Positions 17,364 through 25,905 are shown, numbered from the stretch's first letter. The stretch is DNA of 34,122 bases from CAYXDO01 sp964463485 (GCA_964463485.1 CAYXDO010000121.1:1-34122); one strand, 5' to 3'. Notes: a model not told the origin generated them from the sequence alone. Program-made: numbers and translations.

Positions 17364-17833
17364 GCCACTTCCTGATGAAGACGGAGCCCGACGTCTTCTC
17401 CATCGACGACCTCGAACGCAAGGGGCGGACCTCGTGGGACGGCGTGCGAAACTACGTCGCCCGAAATCACATGAGATCCATGCGGGTCGGCGACCTCGTG
17501 TTGATTTACCACTCGAACGCGAAACCGTCGGGTGTCGCGGGGCTGGGCCGCGTAGAGCGAGAAGCGTTTGCGGACCACACCGCCCGAGATCCCGAATCTC
17601 CTTACTTCGATCCGAAGGCGACCGAAGAGAATCCTCGGTGGGACATGGTGGAGATCTCATTCGTGGAGAAGTTCCCGGCAACCTTGTCCCTCGCTGAGCT
17701 CAAAGGCGATCCCGCGCTCGAAGGCATGGAGGTCGTGAAGAAGGGCTCGCGACTGTCGGTCCACCCCGTCACGAAGAAACATTTCGACCGAGTCGTGAAG
17801 CGCGCGCGAGCGCTCGCGGTCAGCGTGGCCTAG
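17360..17833 (+). CDS. EVE domain (PUA-like) protein
   Basis: A 157-residue single-domain cytoplasmic protein. It matches EVE family proteins along its whole length: HFLMKTEPDVFSIDDL, TSWDGVRNYVARN, VGDLVLIYHSN, GVAGLGRVEREAF and FVEKFPATLSL. EVE is a YTH/PUA-related fold that binds modified bases in nucleic acids. In several systems it is fused to or paired with restriction enzymes, but stand-alone copies like this one are common and their ligand is unknown. The start is the GTG overlapping the upstream stop; it is the only start that fits the family N-terminus. The 3' end overlaps the convergent esterase gene by 14 bp. Confidence 0.88.
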   Translation: MSHFLMKTEPDVFSIDDLERKGRTSWDGVRNYVARNHMRSMRVGDLVLIYHSNAKPSGVAGLGRVEREAFADHTARDPESPYFDPKATEENPRWDMVEISFVEKFPATLSLAELKGDPALEGMEVVKKGSRLSVHPVTKKHFDRVVKRARALAVSVA

Positions 17834-18521
17834 GAATCGCGAGCCTCTCGAGGAAGCCTCGCAGCTTCGACAGCACGCGCGGAGGGATCTCGTGGGCGCC
17901 CATGAAGTCCACGAACTCTACCGCGATACCCGCGGCAATGAACGCGTCTCGCAGCGAGACCGCGACCAGATGGGGCAGCAGCGGATCGAGCTTGCCATGG
18001 CTTTGGAACACCGGAAATCCGGGGTGAAGTCTCATCGCCGACAGCCACGCAGGCTTGGCGAGCATCGTGCCCGAGAGGACCACGAGGCCCGCGAACGGAC
18101 GCGAGCTCCGCAAGACCAGGTCGGTCGCGAGCATCGCACCCTGCGAAAAACCGCCGATCACGACTCGGTCGCTCGAGATGCCGTGCTCTCTTTCGAGCGC
18201 GTCGAGGCAGCCGAGCATCTTCTGGCGCGCGGCCGCGAGGCCCTGAGGCTCCTCGGAGATCAAGACCTCGACGTCACCGGTTTGAAGCGCCCGCTCGAAA
18301 CGACCCACGTCGATCATCCACCACGCGCGCGACTCACCGAAGAACGAATCGAGCGCGATTGGAGCCTCCGGAAAGACGAAGCGCATGCCCTCGCGAACGC
18401 CTCCGAGCATCTCCGAGAGCGCCACGAGGTCGTCGCCGGGAGCACCGAACCCGTGCATCAACACGAGCGCGGTGTTCCCACTTCCGACGATGTTGACCTG
18501 CAGGTCTCCGAGCCGCGGCAC
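17820..18521 (-). CDS. Phospholipase/carboxylesterase-type alpha/beta hydrolase
   Basis: A 233-residue protein of the phospholipase/carboxylesterase (PF02230-like) family with no signal peptide, so cytoplasmic. The oxyanion region LVLMHGFGAPGDD is followed by the nucleophile elbow GFSQGAM (Ser126), the acid in SHGKLDPLLP (Asp179) and the base in GAHEIP (His210): a full triad. The substrate is not predictable; family members hydrolyse small esters, acyl-thioesters or lysophospholipids. It starts with a GTG 21 bp after lpxB, on the same strand, so it is probably the last gene of the envelope operon. A link to lipid turnover is inferred from position. Confidence 0.85.
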   Translation of the reverse strand: MPRLGDLQVNIVGSGNTALVLMHGFGAPGDDLVALSEMLGGVREGMRFVFPEAPIALDSFFGESRAWWMIDVGRFERALQTGDVEVLISEEPQGLAAARQKMLGCLDALEREHGISSDRVVIGGFSQGAMLATDLVLRSSRPFAGLVVLSGTMLAKPAWLSAMRLHPGFPVFQSHGKLDPLLPHLVAVSLRDAFIAAGIAVEFVDFMGAHEIPPRVLSKLRGFLERLAIPRPR

Positions 18522-18542
18522 GGCAGTGGTGTAGCAGAGTGG

Positions 18543-19700
18543 CTACGAATCAGCATGTCGCGAACGCCTCGAGACCAGGTCGAGCACCGCGTCCGCGGCC
18601 CGAGCAGACGCGCCCGAGGCTCCGCCTTCGACTCCCAAAAGGCGCGCCCGCACCTCGGCGAGCTCGGCGTCGACGCTCGAACGAGCACCTGGGGCGAGCA
18701 AGCGTTTGGCCTCGCGCACGAGGTTGTCGACGGTGAGGTCCTTTTGCAGGAGCTCCGGCGCGACACCTCGACCAGCGATGAGATTCACCAGCCCCACGTG
18801 CTCGAGCTGGATCATCGGTCGTGCGATTCGCCAGGTGAGCTCGTTGACTCGATAGGTGACGATCTGCGGGCGCCCGAGCAACGCTACCTCGAGGGAGATC
18901 GTTCCCGAAGCCAACAGCGCCAAGGCCGAGCGCGCGATTGCGGCGCGGCGCGAGGCCGGCTCACGACCGTCCACGAGCTCGATTCGATCGCGAATCGGTG
19001 AAGCAGCGACCGGTCGAGCGACCAGAGCTTCGTCGAGGCCCGGAGCAACCGGTACCACGAACCGATCCGCGATCCCCTCGGCGACGAGCCGCTCGGCCGC
19101 GCTCAGCATGGGCGCGAAGACCCGCGAGACCTCCGAGCGGCGACTCCCCGGAAGGAGTGACACGACCCGCGCGTCGGCTTCGGACCAAGGCCGCGGGGCC
19201 GAGATCTCATCGGCCAACGGATGCCCGACGTGTACGACGTCGACGTTCGCCTCGCGCCAGATCGGAAGCTCGAAGGGAAACAACACGAGCAAACGGTCGA
19301 TGTGCGGCGCGTAGCGACGAGCCCGACCGGGTCGCCAAGCCCAAACCGAAGGGCCCACGTAGGTGACGACAGGGATGCCGGCGGCCTTGAGCCGCTTGGC
19401 CAAGCGGATGTGGAAGTCCGGAACGTCGATGAGCACGGCGACGTCTGGTCGCGCCTCGATCGCCCTTCGCGCGAGCTCGTCGACGAGCCTGAAGAGTCGG
19501 GGCAGGTGTTTGACCACCTCCACGAGCCCGAACACGGCCACCTCTTGCGAGTCCTTCAAGACCTCGAGCCCCTGTCCTCGCAGCAGCTCGCCCCCCATTC
19601 CAAGGGCCTGAATATCCTGGTTTTTCAGGCGAAGATTGGCCAGCAGCTGGGCGCCCAGCGCGTCCCCGGAGGCTTCGCCGGCGCTCAAGAACAGACGCAT
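18543..19700 (-). CDS. lpxB: Lipid-A-disaccharide synthase
   Basis: A 385-residue LpxB (GT19) enzyme. It joins UDP-2,3-diacylglucosamine and lipid X to lipid A disaccharide phosphate at the inner membrane. N-terminal LFLSAGEASGDALGAQLL matches the family start. VLIDVPDFHIRLAKRLK followed by YVGPSVWAWRPGR is the LpxB signature. LLPGSRRSEV and LLASGTISLEVALLG are nucleotide-sugar site motifs. ATG at 19700 is chosen because the family begins with M-R-L-F-x-S-A-G-E; the frame is open further upstream without family similarity. It is separated from lpxA by the inverted Uma2 gene, so it needs its own promoter or read-through; 59 bp separate its start from the divergent Uma2 start. Confidence 0.95.
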   Translation of the reverse strand: MRLFLSAGEASGDALGAQLLANLRLKNQDIQALGMGGELLRGQGLEVLKDSQEVAVFGLVEVVKHLPRLFRLVDELARRAIEARPDVAVLIDVPDFHIRLAKRLKAAGIPVVTYVGPSVWAWRPGRARRYAPHIDRLLVLFPFELPIWREANVDVVHVGHPLADEISAPRPWSEADARVVSLLPGSRRSEVSRVFAPMLSAAERLVAEGIADRFVVPVAPGLDEALVARPVAASPIRDRIELVDGREPASRRAAIARSALALLASGTISLEVALLGRPQIVTYRVNELTWRIARPMIQLEHVGLVNLIAGRGVAPELLQKDLTVDNLVREAKRLLAPGARSSVDAELAEVRARLLGVEGGASGASARAADAVLDLVSRRSRHADS

Positions 19701-19759
19701 GAGGCCCTTTCGAAAGTGGTTTCCTTCCCGCAAACGCCAGGGATCGCTATTCTGCCGCC

Positions 19760-20305
19760 GTGAATCGCCACCGGCGTCCCCGTTGGACCGTCGAGGAGTT
19801 CCTCGATTGGGACAACTCGCAGGGTCAAGCTCACGAGTATGTCGGCGGGATGATTCGAACACCAACGATCGACACGAAAGCGCACGCCACCATCGAGGTG
19901 AACGTTCGCAACTTCTTGGCGGAGAAGCTCACGCCGCCGGCGCGAGTGCTCGAAGATCACGAGCGCGTGGTCACCGGGGCCTCGGCGTCGTTCCCAGATG
20001 TCGCAGTCACGAGCGACTCGAAAGAGGAAGCGCGGCCCCAGCCCGTCGTCGTGTTCGAAGTGCTCGCGCGCCGCACCGAAAACCTCGACCGAACGCACAA
20101 ATGGATCGCGCTGCAGACGCTCGCGTCGCTCCAGTACTTCGTGCTGATCGCTCAGGACCGAATGTTCATCGAGCTCTTCACACGGACGGACGACAACTGG
20201 GATCGGGCTGTATTCACCAACCCCACCGCCGAGCTCCCGCTGCCCAAGCTCGGCGTCTCGGTGCCGCTCAGCCGCATCTATGCGGGCACGAGCACGTTGC
20301 GCTGA
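19760..20305 (+). CDS. Uma2 family (DUF820) putative endonuclease
   Basis: A 181-residue protein of the Uma2/DUF820 family, a PD-(D/E)XK-fold group expanded in cyanobacteria, Chloroflexi and Myxococcota. Typical features are WTVEEFLDWDN, AHEYVGGMI, AHATIEVNVRNFL, FPDVAVTS (metal-binding Asp) and PVVVFEVLA (Glu), then LQTLASLQYFVLI. The usual ExK lysine is not obvious, as in many members. Function is unproven; nuclease activity is inferred from the fold. The start is a GTG at 19760. It lies on the plus strand between lpxA and lpxB, which run on the minus strand, so it looks like a later insertion into the lpx cluster. Confidence 0.85.
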   Translation: MNRHRRPRWTVEEFLDWDNSQGQAHEYVGGMIRTPTIDTKAHATIEVNVRNFLAEKLTPPARVLEDHERVVTGASASFPDVAVTSDSKEEARPQPVVVFEVLARRTENLDRTHKWIALQTLASLQYFVLIAQDRMFIELFTRTDDNWDRAVFTNPTAELPLPKLGVSVPLSRIYAGTSTLR

Positions 20306-20320
20306 GTCGCCGGTCTCAGC
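20301..20320. terminator. Hairpin over the convergent Uma2/lpxA stops
   Basis: Perfect 6-bp stem GCTGAG/CTCAGC with an 8-base loop. Each arm contains a stop codon: TGA of the Uma2 gene on the plus strand and TGA of lpxA on the minus strand. It can act for both convergent transcripts; a short CTT follows on the plus side, but there is no real T-run. Confidence 0.45.
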
Positions 20321-21125
20321 CTTCGTCATCTTCCTTGGCTCGTCGACGTGAGGCCGGCGTGACGCCCCGTTGGCTGGCCCTGAGGAAAGCGCACACTTCC
20401 TTCACTTCGTCGGTCTCCGCACGAGCTTCCACCTGGTCGAGGCCGGCGCGAAACGAACCGCGTACGAAGATGTCCTTGTAGGCCCGCTTGAGCGCGAGCC
20501 TCGCTTCGGACGAGATGCCTGCGCGACGGAGGCCCACGGTGTTCGGCCCGAAGAGTCTCGCGGGGTGGCCATCGGCCAAGAAATACGGCGGCACGTCCTT
20601 CACGACTCTCGACGAAGCGCCGGTGATGGCACGGTGACCGATCCGAACGAACTGGTGCACCGTCGTGACGCCTCCGAGGATCGCGTCGTCTTCGATCGTG
20701 CAATGGCCCGCGATCTGCGTGGCGTTCGCCAAGATCACGCGATCTCCGATCGAACAGTCGTGGGCGACGTGAGCGTACGCCATGACGAGACAGCCGCCTC
20801 CGACCCTGGTGACACCGCCCCCCTGAACCGTCCCAGGCTGAAGCGTGGCGCCTTCGCGGATGATCGTTTTAGCTCCAACGATGAGCCGAGTCTTCGAGCC
20901 GTCGTATTTCTTGTCTTGCGGTCGAAGCCCCACCGCCGCGAACGGAAAGATCTCGCAGTCCGGGCCTATCGTCGTGTTGCCGTCGACGATGGCGTGGGGA
21001 TGGACGATCGCCCCGCTGTCGAGCTCGACGTCGGGACCCACGATGGCGAACGCACCGATCGAGACGTCGGGACCCAGACGTGCGCGCCGATCGATTTGCG
21101 CGAGCGGATGGATCTTCTCGCTCAC
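20316..21125 (-). CDS. lpxA: Acyl-ACP--UDP-N-acetylglucosamine O-acyltransferase
   Basis: A 269-residue LpxA, the first lipid A enzyme, which puts an acyl chain on the 3-OH of UDP-GlcNAc. The N-terminal half is a left-handed beta-helix of hexapeptide repeats (IHPLAQIDRRARLGPDVSIG...). The catalytic His122 is in HVAHDCSIGDRVILAN. The substrate loop is GLRPQDKKYDG. The C-terminal helical part (ALKRAYKDIF...EVCAFLRASQRG) is standard. An Arg/Lys/Glu tail of about 12 residues is extra. Its start overlaps the fabZ stop by four bases. Confidence 0.96.
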   Translation of the reverse strand: MSEKIHPLAQIDRRARLGPDVSIGAFAIVGPDVELDSGAIVHPHAIVDGNTTIGPDCEIFPFAAVGLRPQDKKYDGSKTRLIVGAKTIIREGATLQPGTVQGGGVTRVGGGCLVMAYAHVAHDCSIGDRVILANATQIAGHCTIEDDAILGGVTTVHQFVRIGHRAITGASSRVVKDVPPYFLADGHPARLFGPNTVGLRRAGISSEARLALKRAYKDIFVRGSFRAGLDQVEARAETDEVKEVCAFLRASQRGVTPASRRRAKEDDEG

Positions 21126-21649
21126 GACGGAGTGGGAGACTCGGCCTTGGATCCCTTCTTACCGAGCGGAGGCGCGGGCAATTCGGGAGGAAGCGGTTCG
21201 GGGCGGACTTTGGGACCGGTCGTCGCGGTGATTCGTGCTTCGCTCACGACGCCGTCGTTCACCCGCGTCTCGCACGCGAACTTCCACATCCCGAGGCGTT
21301 GGCGCTCCACGCGAGCGACCATCTTCATGACGTCTCCGGGGATTACGGGTTTGCGAAACTTACAGTCGGTGATGGCGGTGACGTAGATGGACTTGTCGTC
21401 GTCGAGCTTGGCGCCGGAGAGCACGCCGAGCAAGGCCGCGCACTGTCCCATCGCTTCGATCTGAAGCACACCGGGTACGACGGGGTTGTCTGGAAAGTGT
21501 CCGAGGAAGGTCATCTCGTTGATGGAGACGCACTTGCGGGCGTGGAGCTCCTTGCCGGGAATGACGTCCTCGACCGCATCGATGAACAGAAACGGGAATC
21601 GATGCGGCAGAAACTGCATGATTTGGTTGATATTCAAACGAGTTGGCAT
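21122..21649 (-). CDS. fabZ: 3-hydroxyacyl-ACP dehydratase FabZ
   Basis: A 175-residue hotdog-fold dehydratase of fatty acid elongation. N-terminal INQIMQFLPHRFPFLFIDAV and the catalytic block FLGHFPDNPVVPGVLQIEAM with His51 and Glu65 are diagnostic. It is about 25 residues longer than usual because of a Pro/Lys-rich C-terminal tail. It sits between lpxD and lpxA as in most Gram-negative bacteria, competing with LpxA/LpxD for 3-hydroxyacyl-ACP. It overlaps lpxA by four bases and starts 10 bp after lpxD. Confidence 0.95.
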   Translation of the reverse strand: MPTRLNINQIMQFLPHRFPFLFIDAVEDVIPGKELHARKCVSINEMTFLGHFPDNPVVPGVLQIEAMGQCAALLGVLSGAKLDDDKSIYVTAITDCKFRKPVIPGDVMKMVARVERQRLGMWKFACETRVNDGVVSEARITATTGPKVRPEPLPPELPAPPLGKKGSKAESPTPS

Positions 21650-21659
21650 CGGTCCCCGG

Positions 21660-22703
21660 TCAATCTGCGCCGTTGAGCTTCTTTTCGAGCTCGCGGACTC
21701 GGTTGTTGAGCTCTGCGAGCTTCTGCACTCGGAGCTGGTCCTTGAAGAAGTTGCCTGAAGCGCGCGCCGGCATGCCCGCGACCTTGTCGCCGGCCGCGAC
21801 GTCTTTGATGACTCCGGCCTGGCCGAGGAGGATCGCGCCGTCGCCCACCTCGAGGTGCCCAGAGACGCCCGACTGAGCGCCCAGAATCACTCCGCGGCCG
21901 AGCCTGCTCGAACCGGCGACTCCAGATTGAGCGACGAGAATGCAGCCAGGCCCGATCTCGACGTTGTGGCCGACCTGAACGAGGTTGTCGATCTTGGTGC
22001 CACGCCCGACCCGCGTCACGCCGAGCGCGGCGCGGTCGACACACGAGTTGGCGCCGACTTCGACGTCGTCCTCCAACACCACGATCCCCGTCTGCGGGAT
22101 CTTCACGTGCTCGACGCCGTCTTCACCGTGGTCTTGCGCGAACCCAAAGCCGTCCGTGCCGATCACGACGCCGGGATGAAGGATATTTCGCTCGCCGACC
22201 GAACACCCGTAGCGCACGACCACGTGATCGTAGAGCACCGATCCGGCGCCGATCTTCGCGTCGGCCTCGACATGAACGCCCGCGTACAAAACGCAGCCGT
22301 CGCCGATCGACGCGCCTCGCGCGACATACACGAACGGCCCCACCGATACGCCCGCGCCGAGGGTGCCCTCGACCACCGAGCTCGGATGCACACCTTCCGG
22401 GCGCGGAGGACGCGCGGCAAAGATCTGAGCGGCTTTTGCAAACGCCACGTAGGGCTGCGACACGGCGATCAACGCGGGCCCTTCTGGCACCTCGGCGCGC
22501 TCGAGCACGGACGGCGAGATCATCACGACCCCGGCTTTGGTCTTCGCCAGAAAGGGAACGTAGCTCGGCTTGCTCACGAAGCTCGCCGCATCGGGTTCGG
22601 CGGAGTCCAAGGGCATGACTCGCCGAACGACCCGCGTCGGGTCCCCGCGAAGGACCCGTCCGTCGACGACCTCCGCGAGCTCGAGCACGGTCTTGGTGGT
22701 CAT
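21660..22703 (-). CDS. lpxD: UDP-3-O-acylglucosamine N-acyltransferase
   Basis: A 347-residue LpxD, which adds the N-linked 3-hydroxyacyl chain in lipid A synthesis. The N-terminal uridine-binding domain (about 1-100) is followed by left-handed beta-helix hexapeptides. The catalytic His246 lies in KIDNLVQVGHNVEIG. GTDGFGFAQDHG and KIPQTGIVVLEDDVEVGANSCVDRA are family hallmarks. A C-terminal helix ends in a coiled segment (LNNRVRELEKKL). ATG at 22703 is the family start and overlaps the skp stop in an ATGA. The frame stays open upstream inside skp, but that part has no similarity to LpxD. Confidence 0.96.
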   Translation of the reverse strand: MTTKTVLELAEVVDGRVLRGDPTRVVRRVMPLDSAEPDAASFVSKPSYVPFLAKTKAGVVMISPSVLERAEVPEGPALIAVSQPYVAFAKAAQIFAARPPRPEGVHPSSVVEGTLGAGVSVGPFVYVARGASIGDGCVLYAGVHVEADAKIGAGSVLYDHVVVRYGCSVGERNILHPGVVIGTDGFGFAQDHGEDGVEHVKIPQTGIVVLEDDVEVGANSCVDRAALGVTRVGRGTKIDNLVQVGHNVEIGPGCILVAQSGVAGSSRLGRGVILGAQSGVSGHLEVGDGAILLGQAGVIKDVAAGDKVAGMPARASGNFFKDQLRVQKLAELNNRVRELEKKLNGAD

Positions 22704-23254
22704 TGCTGAGCCGGCCTCGGCGCTGGGAGGTCGAGCTTCTTGCCGCCGAACTGAGTCTTGTACTCGGAGATCGCTGCGCTCGTCAGATCGATGCCTTGCG
22801 CCGCATAGAGCACGTTGGGGGCGGTCGGCGCGCCTGCTTCGAACACGAACGAATACTCCCCTCGCTCGGCCAGCACGAACACCACGCGCTCGACCCGCGC
22901 CAACATCGACTCTTTGAGGCGATTCTCGCGCTCCGTGAGCTCCTGCTGGGCGGCCATGAAGCCCTGCGAGAACTTCTGCGCGTCCTCGAGGAGCCTGCGC
23001 TCCTCCTCGGCGAGCGCCTTCGGATCGGACACGGACCGCTTCTGATCGAGCTGCTCCTTCTTCTGCTTGAGCACCGCTTGATCGGCCTCGAGCTTGGCCT
23101 TCTTCTTCTCGAGATCGATCTTCAGCCCCTCGACCGCGGCGGTCCACTCGGGGGCGGACTCCATCACTTTCTGAACGTCCACCACGCCGACCTTGGGCCC
23201 AGCCCACGCCGATGTCGCGGCCAGGAGGACAGACAACGCGACCAAGACACGCAC
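22700..23254 (-). CDS. skp: OmpH/Skp-family periplasmic chaperone
   Basis: About 184 residues from the GTG at 23254, chosen because it gives a signal peptide (VRVLVALSVLLAATSAWA) directly before GPKVGVVDVQKVMESAPEW, the start of the mature OmpH/Skp domain. A long charged coiled coil (about residues 45-130) forms the tentacle arms, and the C-terminal beta strand LDLTSAAISEYK completes the family pattern. Skp holds unfolded outer membrane proteins in the periplasm. It is the first gene of the lpx cluster; bamA, which normally precedes it, is not in the window. No clear Shine-Dalgarno sequence precedes the GTG. Confidence 0.88.
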   Translation of the reverse strand: MRVLVALSVLLAATSAWAGPKVGVVDVQKVMESAPEWTAAVEGLKIDLEKKKAKLEADQAVLKQKKEQLDQKRSVSDPKALAEEERRLLEDAQKFSQGFMAAQQELTERENRLKESMLARVERVVFVLAERGEYSFVFEAGAPTAPNVLYAAQGIDLTSAAISEYKTQFGGKKLDLPAPRPAQQ

Positions 23255-23554
23255 CGACGCAGCTCTAGAGTCGACATCCGAAAGGGTCAAGACGTTCTCC
23301 CAACACGACGCGTTTCGTTCGACTCGAGCGGAAAGTTCGCTCCCCTGTCCGCGCACGACGAGGCTCATCACCCATTCATAGACCCCGATCGATCGGAAAT
23401 CGCGCATCGTGACCGCGACCACCGGGATCATCGCGGATCATCGCTCCGCGCGATCACGCGCAGCTCATTCGGGCAGTAGGATGATCTGACGAAGCGAGTC
23501 GAATTCTTGCCGGATCGATCGAGCGTGTTACCGTCGATGCAGGAGACACCGACT
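23255..23554. other. Intergenic region between skp and the roadblock-like gene
   Basis: A 300-bp divergent intergenic region that should contain the promoter of the skp-lpx operon (minus) and that of the 23555 gene (plus). I cannot assign -35/-10 elements. A perfect 10-bp tandem duplication GGATCATCGC lies at 23423-23442. No convincing small gene is seen; the skp frame stays open upstream to 23431, but that part has no signal-peptide character. Confidence 0.4.
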
Positions 23555-23905
23555 GTGCAACCGATGGAACGACGCCAAACCCGAAGTGATATCCCGAGCG
23601 AAGCCACGCGACTCTTCTGTGAGTCCATGGCCAAGCGACTCCATGCTCGCGCTCTCGTCCTGGCCAGTGAAGACGGACTCACGGTTTCCGGCGCAGGAAG
23701 CTCCGATGAGCTCGACTTGCTCGCGGCCCTCGCCGTGATCCACCCGAGTCAAATCTCCTCGATGACCCGCGAAAACGAGCCCACCTATACGCTGCCGATG
23801 AGGATCGATGGAACCTACTTGATGCTCGCGTCGATCGGCGGGGAGCCGCCGAAGGCCGATGAAGCGTGCGCCGCGGTCGAACGAATTCTCTTTCACGCGG
23901 CCTGA
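23555..23905 (+). CDS. Small protein, possibly roadblock/LC7-like
   Basis: About 116 residues. The segment RALVLASEDGLTVSGAGSSDELDLLAALA followed by TYTLPMRIDGTYLMLASIGG has the beta-alpha-beta pattern of roadblock/LC7 domains, which act as partners or activators of small Ras-like GTPases in myxobacterial polarity and motility. The match is by pattern only. The GTG at 23555 is preferred because AGGAG at 23541-23545 lies 9 bases upstream; ATG at 23537 is the alternative. No GTPase gene is nearby. It precedes the EDR1/kinase pair on the same strand by about 90 bp and could belong to that unit. Confidence 0.5.
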   Translation: MQPMERRQTRSDIPSEATRLFCESMAKRLHARALVLASEDGLTVSGAGSSDELDLLAALAVIHPSQISSMTRENEPTYTLPMRIDGTYLMLASIGGEPPKADEACAAVERILFHAA

Positions 23906-23994
23906 GAGCCAAGGACCTCCTTCACTAGAACGCCAAACAACTGGGGAGGGCTCGCACCTCTCATGTTGCCTCTCGCGCTCCAAAGAGGCACCGT

Positions 23995-25905
23995 GTGTCG
24001 TTGGTTCGTGTCACTCAAAGGCCCGAGGCACGCAGCCTGGGCGCCGGGCTCTCGCAGCTCTCGCGAACGAGCCCAACCCTCACGCAGTCCAGCGCCAAGA
24101 AGTCTGACTCCCAGGCCGCGCCCGAGCTTCGAAGCACGACCGAGGCCGATCGCGCTCGGGTACAAGAGGGCCAAGGATCGCCGCTCATCGCCGAGCTCCT
24201 CTCGGACCCAGCGTTCAAGGCTCGGATCGATTTGGTGCGGCGCGGTGAGCCCGCCCTTCTGCCTGAGGAGCGCGCCACGCAGGAGGCCGCGCTCTCCAAC
24301 CTGTCGCGAGCCCAGCTCAAGGCGTTGCGAGAAGTCTTGGTCGAGCGCCCGCCGCATCCCCGGCTTCCGGAGATGCGGGGGCATCCAGCGCTGAAGGGCC
24401 CGCCTTCGGTTGCGGGGATTCTTTCGATTCTGGCTGGAGAGCCGCTCGGGGTCGCGACGACGCGCGTCGCCGCGACACGAACGAGCACGCTTTCGGGAGT
24501 CGCTTCCTCGTTCTCGAGCATCTTTGGCGCGGGCAAGCCGGTGACCGCGCGGCGTTCGAACGGCAACCTCGAAGAGGGTTGGTCGATTCGAGGCCAGTCA
24601 CCTGACGGAAAGCTCGTCATCGAGGGATCGCGCGGCGCGGTGAAGCTGGTCAGCCCCAAGGATCTCTTGGAGCTGAACCCGGCGCTCCTTCCACCCGGCC
24701 TGCCGGTGAGTGTGCCCCGTACTCAGGGTTCGATCGACGGCGGTTGGTCGGTCGCAGGTCCGACGAGCGGAGGGATCCTGGTCGAGAAGCCGGGAGCCCA
24801 CAAGACGGTCACCCTCGAGCAACTCATTTCGACCAACGAGTCGCTCCTGACCCCGCCAAAGGCCCACGGCCTGGCTGGCCGCGTGTTTCCGACGGGCTGC
24901 GAAGTCAAAGTGACTCGGTCCTCCGGAGCGGTCGACTCGGGATGGAAGATCTCCGCCTTCGTGCCCGACTCGGCGCGTGTCATCGTCGAAAAGGGCGGTC
25001 AGGCCAAGCACGTTCCAGCCGGAGACCTCCTCACTCAGAACCCAGAGCTGATCCCCGGCGGGACGCCGGTGCGGGTGCCGCGGACCGGAGGTTGGACCGA
25101 AGACGGCTGGATGGCGCTCGGTCCCACGAGCGAGGGACGCATCCAAGTCCTCGGTCGGGGCGGCGAGCGCAAAGCCATTCCGCTCGCTGAGCTCCTGTCC
25201 GCAAATCCGGAGCTTCTCGCTGCCTCCGAGCTCGACGGAGTGCGCTCGGGGTCGCCCGCCAAGGTGACTCCAGGCAAAGGGCTCGAGCAGTCGAAGTCAT
25301 TCCTCTCGACTCACCGGATTCCGGCCAATCAGATCATTCACGACGGGTTCATCGACGGCGGTCGCGGCATGCAAATCCACGGGCAGGACGTCGTAGCCGG
25401 CCGCGAGGTGCTCGTGGTCGATCGCGCCAAAGATACGAAGCTCCAAAGGCACCTCGAGCTCGCTCGAGCTCTCCAGAGCCTCCCCGAGGCCGACCGGGCA
25501 AAGAAGCTGATCGCCTACGTGGACAATGTGTTCCGACCGACCGAAGGCAACGCCGAGGATGCCGCGAACCGAACCGAGTCCAAGATGCGCGGTCGCGAGG
25601 TCCTGATCGGAGAGGCCGCCGACCTCGGGGGTGGCGGGGCCTGCCGGCACCGCGCCTTGCTGTTCAAGCTGATGGGGGACGAGGCGGGCCTCGACGTCGC
25701 CTTGGTCCGGGGCGGAATGCAGACGGCCTCTGGGCGATCGGGCGGCCATGCCTGGAACGAGCTGAAGCTCGCCACGGGCGACAGGCTCATGGTGGACGTC
25801 ATGAACCCGACCCAAGAGAAGGGCGAATTCATCCTGCCTCCGCTGAAGAGAGCGGCCCTCGGGCCCAGCGTCTACGTCGACATCAGCGGGTCGCCGCTCT
25901 ATTGA
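23995..25905 (+). CDS. EDR1-like (transglutaminase-fold) protein with four GW repeats
   Basis: A 636-residue protein without a signal peptide. Residues 1-175 are low in similarity to anything I know and partly disordered. Four tandem repeats of about 55-65 residues follow, from about 181, 236, 301 and 356. Each has P-V-x-V-x-R...G...GW near its start and ends L-L-x-x-N-P-x-L. The C-terminal 190 residues resemble the EDR1 domain of plant CTR1/EDR1 kinases: IIHDGFIDGGRG, REVLVVDRAKD, then GGACRHRALLFKLMGDEAGL with Cys550, GGHAWNEL with His585 and MVDVMNP with Asp601. This Cys-His-Asp order fits a papain/transglutaminase fold. GTG at 23995 has AGAGG 6 bases upstream. It ends 12 bp before a kinase gene; joint function is inferred. 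Confidence 0.72.
   Translation: MSLVRVTQRPEARSLGAGLSQLSRTSPTLTQSSAKKSDSQAAPELRSTTEADRARVQEGQGSPLIAELLSDPAFKARIDLVRRGEPALLPEERATQEAALSNLSRAQLKALREVLVERPPHPRLPEMRGHPALKGPPSVAGILSILAGEPLGVATTRVAATRTSTLSGVASSFSSIFGAGKPVTARRSNGNLEEGWSIRGQSPDGKLVIEGSRGAVKLVSPKDLLELNPALLPPGLPVSVPRTQGSIDGGWSVAGPTSGGILVEKPGAHKTVTLEQLISTNESLLTPPKAHGLAGRVFPTGCEVKVTRSSGAVDSGWKISAFVPDSARVIVEKGGQAKHVPAGDLLTQNPELIPGGTPVRVPRTGGWTEDGWMALGPTSEGRIQVLGRGGERKAIPLAELLSANPELLAASELDGVRSGSPAKVTPGKGLEQSKSFLSTHRIPANQIIHDGFIDGGRGMQIHGQDVVAGREVLVVDRAKDTKLQRHLELARALQSLPEADRAKKLIAYVDNVFRPTEGNAEDAANRTESKMRGREVLIGEAADLGGGGACRHRALLFKLMGDEAGLDVALVRGGMQTASGRSGGHAWNELKLATGDRLMVDVMNPTQEKGEFILPPLKRAALGPSVYVDISGSPLY

Noticed and set aside
22704..23207. 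N-terminal extension of LpxD in the same frame
   Set aside because: This part is an alternative frame of skp and has Arg/Gly-rich junk sequence; LpxD family proteins begin at the ATG at 22703.
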